Assembly (NCBI RefSeq): GCF_001625305.1
Contig: NW_017803921.1
Coordinates: 537,111 to 601,110, forward strand
Direction: 5' to 3'
Length of the DNA: 64,000 nt
From: Branchiostoma belcheri
Lineage: Eukaryota > Chordata > Leptocardii > Amphioxiformes > Branchiostomatidae
Positions 14,001 through 64,000 of the stretch are shown here, piece by piece. The notes under the pieces were generated by a model. It was not told the DNA's origin, did not search any database, and saw nothing but the letters and a program-made list of their open reading frames with translations. Position numbers and translations under genes: made by a program. How positions within the stretch are numbered: the stretch's first letter is position 1; each line of letters starts with the position of its first letter.

Positions 14001-14774
14001 TGGCTGAAGATCGGATAATATTTCCTTCACTTAATTGAGATTGCAATATACCATATTATGATCTGGGGACATAAGTACAACATAGGCCCAGTTTAAATTA
14101 GTATTATTACAATATTATTGTGCATCTAATGCCTTGGTCCAATTTATAAGCCCGGCAGATGACTAATTATTTGAGCCACACATCGTCATCACACCCAAAC
14201 AGTTATCTCCATCTTGGCTCGGTCAGCTTTCTTTAAAAAAAATTGTTTCTTGTTTTAACGGTTATTCGCGACGAACAGCTTTAAACAACACAACTGGACT
14301 TTGAGTGATGCTTGCTGAAACATACCACCACTAAAGCTGCTGCGTTCCTTGCTTCCTTCTAACAGCGCCAGGAACAGACTAGAACTGAAGCGGGTATACA
14401 GTGTTGCACCAGAGCACGTGTATGAGGTTATAGATCTGCAGGCCACCAGGCTACACGACATGAAGCTTAACGAGAGGACACCACTACCACCCATCGCAAA
14501 GCAGCTACAGCCGGACAGGAACCCGTTACCGCCCGTGAGGGAGGCTCCACGCCATTTGCCACGCTCCAGGAACCAACCACCTCAGCCGAGACTGCCGCCT
14601 GTTACACGGAGGAGCGGCCTTCCCACCCGACCACGTGCCAGGGCGCCCCCTACCGTGCCGAAGCTGAACTACAGCACAGACAGCAGCTACGTATTCGAGA
14701 ACGACACGAGCGAGAGCGACACAGATGGTGAATACGTTGACACAATGCATACTAGAAGGGGGAACAACACGTAA
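353..14774 (+). CDS. Non-classical multi-repeat cadherin, 3' part (29 exons, 5' end off window)
   Basis: Single-pass cell-surface adhesion receptor with Ca2+-binding extracellular cadherin (EC) repeats. Exons: 353-488, 659-819, 966-1146, 1852-2146, 2298-2427, 2990-3111, 3495-3596, 3776-3889, 4123-4483, 4927-5066, 5548-5938, 6102-6303, 6604-6871, 7021-7128, 7259-7427, 7749-7846, 8074-8211, 8373-8463, 8764-9048, 9384-9541, 10024-10201, 10722-10951, 11231-11434, 11818-11932, 12318-12460, 12809-12954, 13361-13419, 13820-13922, 14366-14774. All introns are GT-AG and phases chain without a stop, giving about 1,745 residues. Family marks are repeated DxNDNxPxF, LDRE and DADxGxNGxVxY motifs. No EGF or laminin-G domain precedes the membrane, which argues against FAT and CELSR. 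CDH23-, dachsous- or CDHR-like remain possible. Confidence 0.9.
1172..1574 (+). repeat. Minisatellite, about 8 copies of a ~50-bp unit
   Basis: The unit contains CTGTATAGCCGGTATAACC, then CACCCTTCGGCGTAACACAC, then CAGCTT. It begins about 25 bp after the donor of cadherin exon 966-1146. Units differ by a few substitutions and one has a short insert. Single related copies lie at 2752-2870, 12489-12580 (inverted) and 46888-46946 (inverted). The sequence 3' of the last unit continues into the rest of that dispersed element, so the array looks like local amplification of its first half. Confidence 0.9.
2452..2653. mobile_element. PIF/Harbinger-type MITE with TTA target duplication
   Basis: A 202-bp element inside a cadherin intron. 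It begins GGCCCTGTTTAT and ends with the inverse, ATGAACAGGGCC. The match between ends continues inward as imperfect inverted repeats (AAGCC and AATCGGATT on the left, AATCCGATT and GGCTTAG on the right). It is flanked on both sides by TTA. GGCCCTGTT ends with a 3-bp TWA duplication are typical of PIF/Harbinger elements. No transposase is encoded. Confidence 0.75.
2752..2870 (+). repeat. Single copy of the dispersed element that seeded the 1.2-kb minisatellite
   Basis: Contains the minisatellite unit once (TAGCCGGTATAACCGCC, then TTTCGGCGTTACACACCAG) and continues with a GC-rich middle (GCACGCCGCGGTGGCAGC) and a tail (GACTTGTCACACCTAAC) that is also found just after the array near 1590-1605. 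An inverted copy with the same middle lies at 12489-12580. Confidence 0.75.
5548..9541 (+). CDS. Cadherin EC repeats, middle block (10 exons)
   Basis: About five to six EC repeats. Linkers: TDVNDNAPSF (exon 5548-5938), GDVNDVPPTFV (6102-6303, third N replaced by V), LDVNDNDPEF (7259-7427), IDVNDNGPIF (8074-8211) and ADVNDNRPVF (8764-9048). The boundary in exon 6604-6871 (VEDGSSLVSLEF) has no DxND motif, so that inter-repeat joint should bind less Ca2+. Exon 9384-9541 carries two cysteines and THREHC in place of LDRE. Between 6303 and 6604 a LDRE-like stretch is expected but sits in a 32-nt block with a frame conflict (see 6439-6470). Confidence 0.85.
6439..6470 (+). other. Candidate cadherin microexon with frame conflict
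   Basis: Lies between an AG at 6437-6438 and a GT at 6471. Read in frame it gives VANREAVQAS, which matches the LDRE motif expected at this point of the EC fold. Its downstream phase fits the next exon (6604-6871), but its length of 32 nt does not fit the phase of exon 6102-6303. Direct joining of 6303 to 6604 keeps the frame but omits the LDRE-like residues. Either one base is missing in the assembly, a non-standard acceptor is used, or the exon is decaying. Confidence 0.4.
10024..13419 (+). CDS. Cadherin EC repeats, membrane-proximal block (7 exons)
   Basis: About three EC repeats plus a short stalk. The boundary in exon 10024-10201 reads ITDSNRHTPMFV, a degenerate linker. Exon 10722-10951 has LDREERDFYNLTV followed by a good linker, DDANDNPPKF. 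Exon 11818-11932 ends in STNKHAPRF, again without DxND. Exons 12318-12460 and 12809-12954 form a last EC-like unit (ITVSAEDSDTGPDGQVDYSI), and exon 13361-13419 gives a Pro/Thr stalk (PPGTEAPTPV). The loss of Ca2+ ligands is heavier here than in the middle block. Confidence 0.85.
10223..10448 (-). mobile_element. MITE, second copy of the 43-kb inverted-repeat element
   Basis: Begins AGCACGTCGGCAGAACGTAC and ends with a diverged inverse (TCTGTCGACATGCT). Its right part, read in reverse, matches the left part of the 43,102-43,357 element over most of 70 bp, including GTAATGTATTGTGCATAGCA. Flanks are CATAGATTG and CTAGATTG, which fits a 9-bp target duplication with one deleted base. It lies in the intron between cadherin exons 10024-10201 and 10722-10951. 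Confidence 0.75.
10651..10692 (+). repeat. Short (CCTAA)n simple repeat
   Basis: Imperfect array ending in about five CCTAA units, 30 bp before the acceptor of cadherin exon 10722-10951. It is pentameric, not the (TTAGGG)n telomere repeat. Confidence 0.85.
11500..11703 (-). mobile_element. MITE-like dispersed element, ~210-bp family, copy 1
   Basis: Bounded by ATGTTTACC at the left and GGTAAACAT at the right, a 9-bp inverted repeat. The interior, in reverse, matches copies at 25468-25700, 28955-29165, 30036-30213 and 59555-59775, sharing GGTTCAGGTCATTGACCTTA and ACCATGGTGACAGAC. It lies in a cadherin intron. Confidence 0.75.
12489..12580 (-). repeat. Inverted single copy of the 50-bp-unit dispersed element
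   Basis: In reverse it reads like 2752-2870: CTTCGGCGTAACACACAAGC, then a GC-rich middle, then TATATTACACCGAACGACC. It lies in the intron after cadherin exon 12318-12460. Confidence 0.7.
13033..13135 (+). repeat. (GAAT)n microsatellite
   Basis: About 25 near-perfect tetranucleotide units in the intron after cadherin exon 12809-12954. Expected to be length-polymorphic. Confidence 0.97.
13820..14774 (+). CDS. Cadherin transmembrane helix and cytoplasmic tail
   Basis: Exon 13820-13922 encodes one membrane helix (IIAAGCVAVFAALLAAVSLI). Its last codon is split so that an apparent TAG at the donor is not used: TA joins C of the next exon to give Tyr. Exon 14366-14774 encodes the tail of about 135 residues and the stop codon. 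The tail starts with basic residues (ARNRLELKR), has a Tyr/acidic patch (HVYEVIDLQ), a long Pro/Arg-rich middle, and a second Tyr/acidic patch near the end (SESDTDGEYVD). I see no p120 or beta-catenin binding motif, so signalling through SH2- or SH3-type partners is only a guess. Confidence 0.88.
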
Positions 14775-15511
14775 TACTAGCAACTCAAGCTAAATTCTCT
14801 GAAGATTCCAATGTTTCAGACAGCATCCTCAGTAACCTGCCTATAAGTTGGTATCTAAACTGATATAATGAGAAAAATCAGGTAGCTGTTGTTAGGTAAG
14901 ACCTCTTGGACCACAGGAGGTACTGTTGTGTCTTGGCACATTGAAAAATGTTTTATTTTTGTGTTCACAATCTCTTCCGAGTCTTTTCCCACTGCTCACC
15001 ATATACCATTTACAAAGCCATACATGTACATGTACACCAAAACCACCCATATACAGTTTAGCTACAAAAGATCTGTACAGAATCCTTCAAATATATTACC
15101 TATAAACATACAATTAGGAAATTCTGATTTGCACTCTTGTAGAAGTCTCTACATGAACTATTAAAAAGTACAAAAGGTATTTCAACATACAGTTTCTGTG
15201 ATGACTTGTTGAAACATTTTGTTCACTTTAGTATCTGTTACATACACCCAAAATGGCTCTGCTGCATGTGTCTGCTATACATTTATATGGATTCAATACA
15301 ATATCAACATATACAAACTTCAATGTTCACATATGAACGTGAAATAATCTGATCGCTGTTCAATGTTTTCTCCACATTTGGCAAAATAATATACAAACAA
15401 TAAGTCGTAAAACTGCAGAAAACAGCATGAAACATAAATATGTACAATAACTGTCCCTTACCACATCCCCTATTGAGCAGTATGAATGGGATGGATATCT
15501 GGATGGACATT
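14775..15511. terminator. Convergent 3' ends of cadherin and dynein genes
   Basis: The stretch between the two stop codons holds no coding exon. On the plus strand an ATTAAA near 15,160 could serve cadherin polyadenylation. On the minus strand an AATAAA-containing tract near 14,950-14,960 could serve the dynein. If both are used, the two 3' UTRs overlap by about 200 bp. Confidence 0.45.

Positions 15512-64000
<48,489 letters not shown>

Overview
This 64 kb window is animal nuclear DNA, most likely from an amphioxus (Branchiostoma). It has dense short exons with GT-AG introns, tRNA-derived SINE heads, many small inverted-repeat elements, and a lineage-type opsin and LRR membrane gene. The species call is an inference from gene content and style. 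There are no bacterial operons, rRNA genes, free-standing tRNA genes or CRISPR arrays.

Layout. Positions 353-14,774 (+) hold the 3' part of a large non-classical cadherin gene: 29 exons joined in one open frame, about 1,745 residues. They encode roughly 13 extracellular cadherin repeats, one membrane helix and a proline-rich tail of about 135 residues with no recognisable catenin site. The 5' end is off the left edge. Positions 15,512-64,000 (-) hold the 3' part of a dynein heavy chain gene: 56 exons, about 3,820 residues, from the linker to the stop codon. The 5' end is off the right edge. The two genes converge tail to tail, with 737 bp between stop codons.

The dynein is strongly divergent. 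AAA1 has CLDDAG where dyneins have CFDEFN, AAA4 has lost its P-loop, and there are acidic or Ser/Thr/Pro-rich insertions. This points to the DNHD1 branch rather than an ordinary axonemal or cytoplasmic dynein. Splice phases agree across all 56 exons except at one junction, which coincides with a 404-bp assembly gap (31,326-31,729); a missing exon is predicted there.

Two complete genes are nested on the opposite strand inside dynein introns. An intronless LRR single-pass membrane protein (35,096-37,705, 869 aa) carries a repetitive Thr/Asp/Gln-rich cytoplasmic tail. A three-exon opsin (43,925-47,714, 350 aa) keeps the retinal-binding lysine but has lost the counterion glutamates, the extracellular disulfide partner, the D/ERY motif and the NPxxY motif. 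This opsin is the most unusual gene in the window.

The introns carry repeat families that can be compared within the window: a 256-bp element with a perfect 9-bp target duplication, a Harbinger-type MITE with a TTA duplication, a roughly 210-bp family in five copies, TAGCCTGG-ended foldback elements, two tRNA-SINE families, a roughly 50-bp minisatellite that grew from a dispersed element, and a 43-bp minisatellite. Seven dynein exons have a partial tandem copy of an exon edge plus splice site in the adjacent intron.
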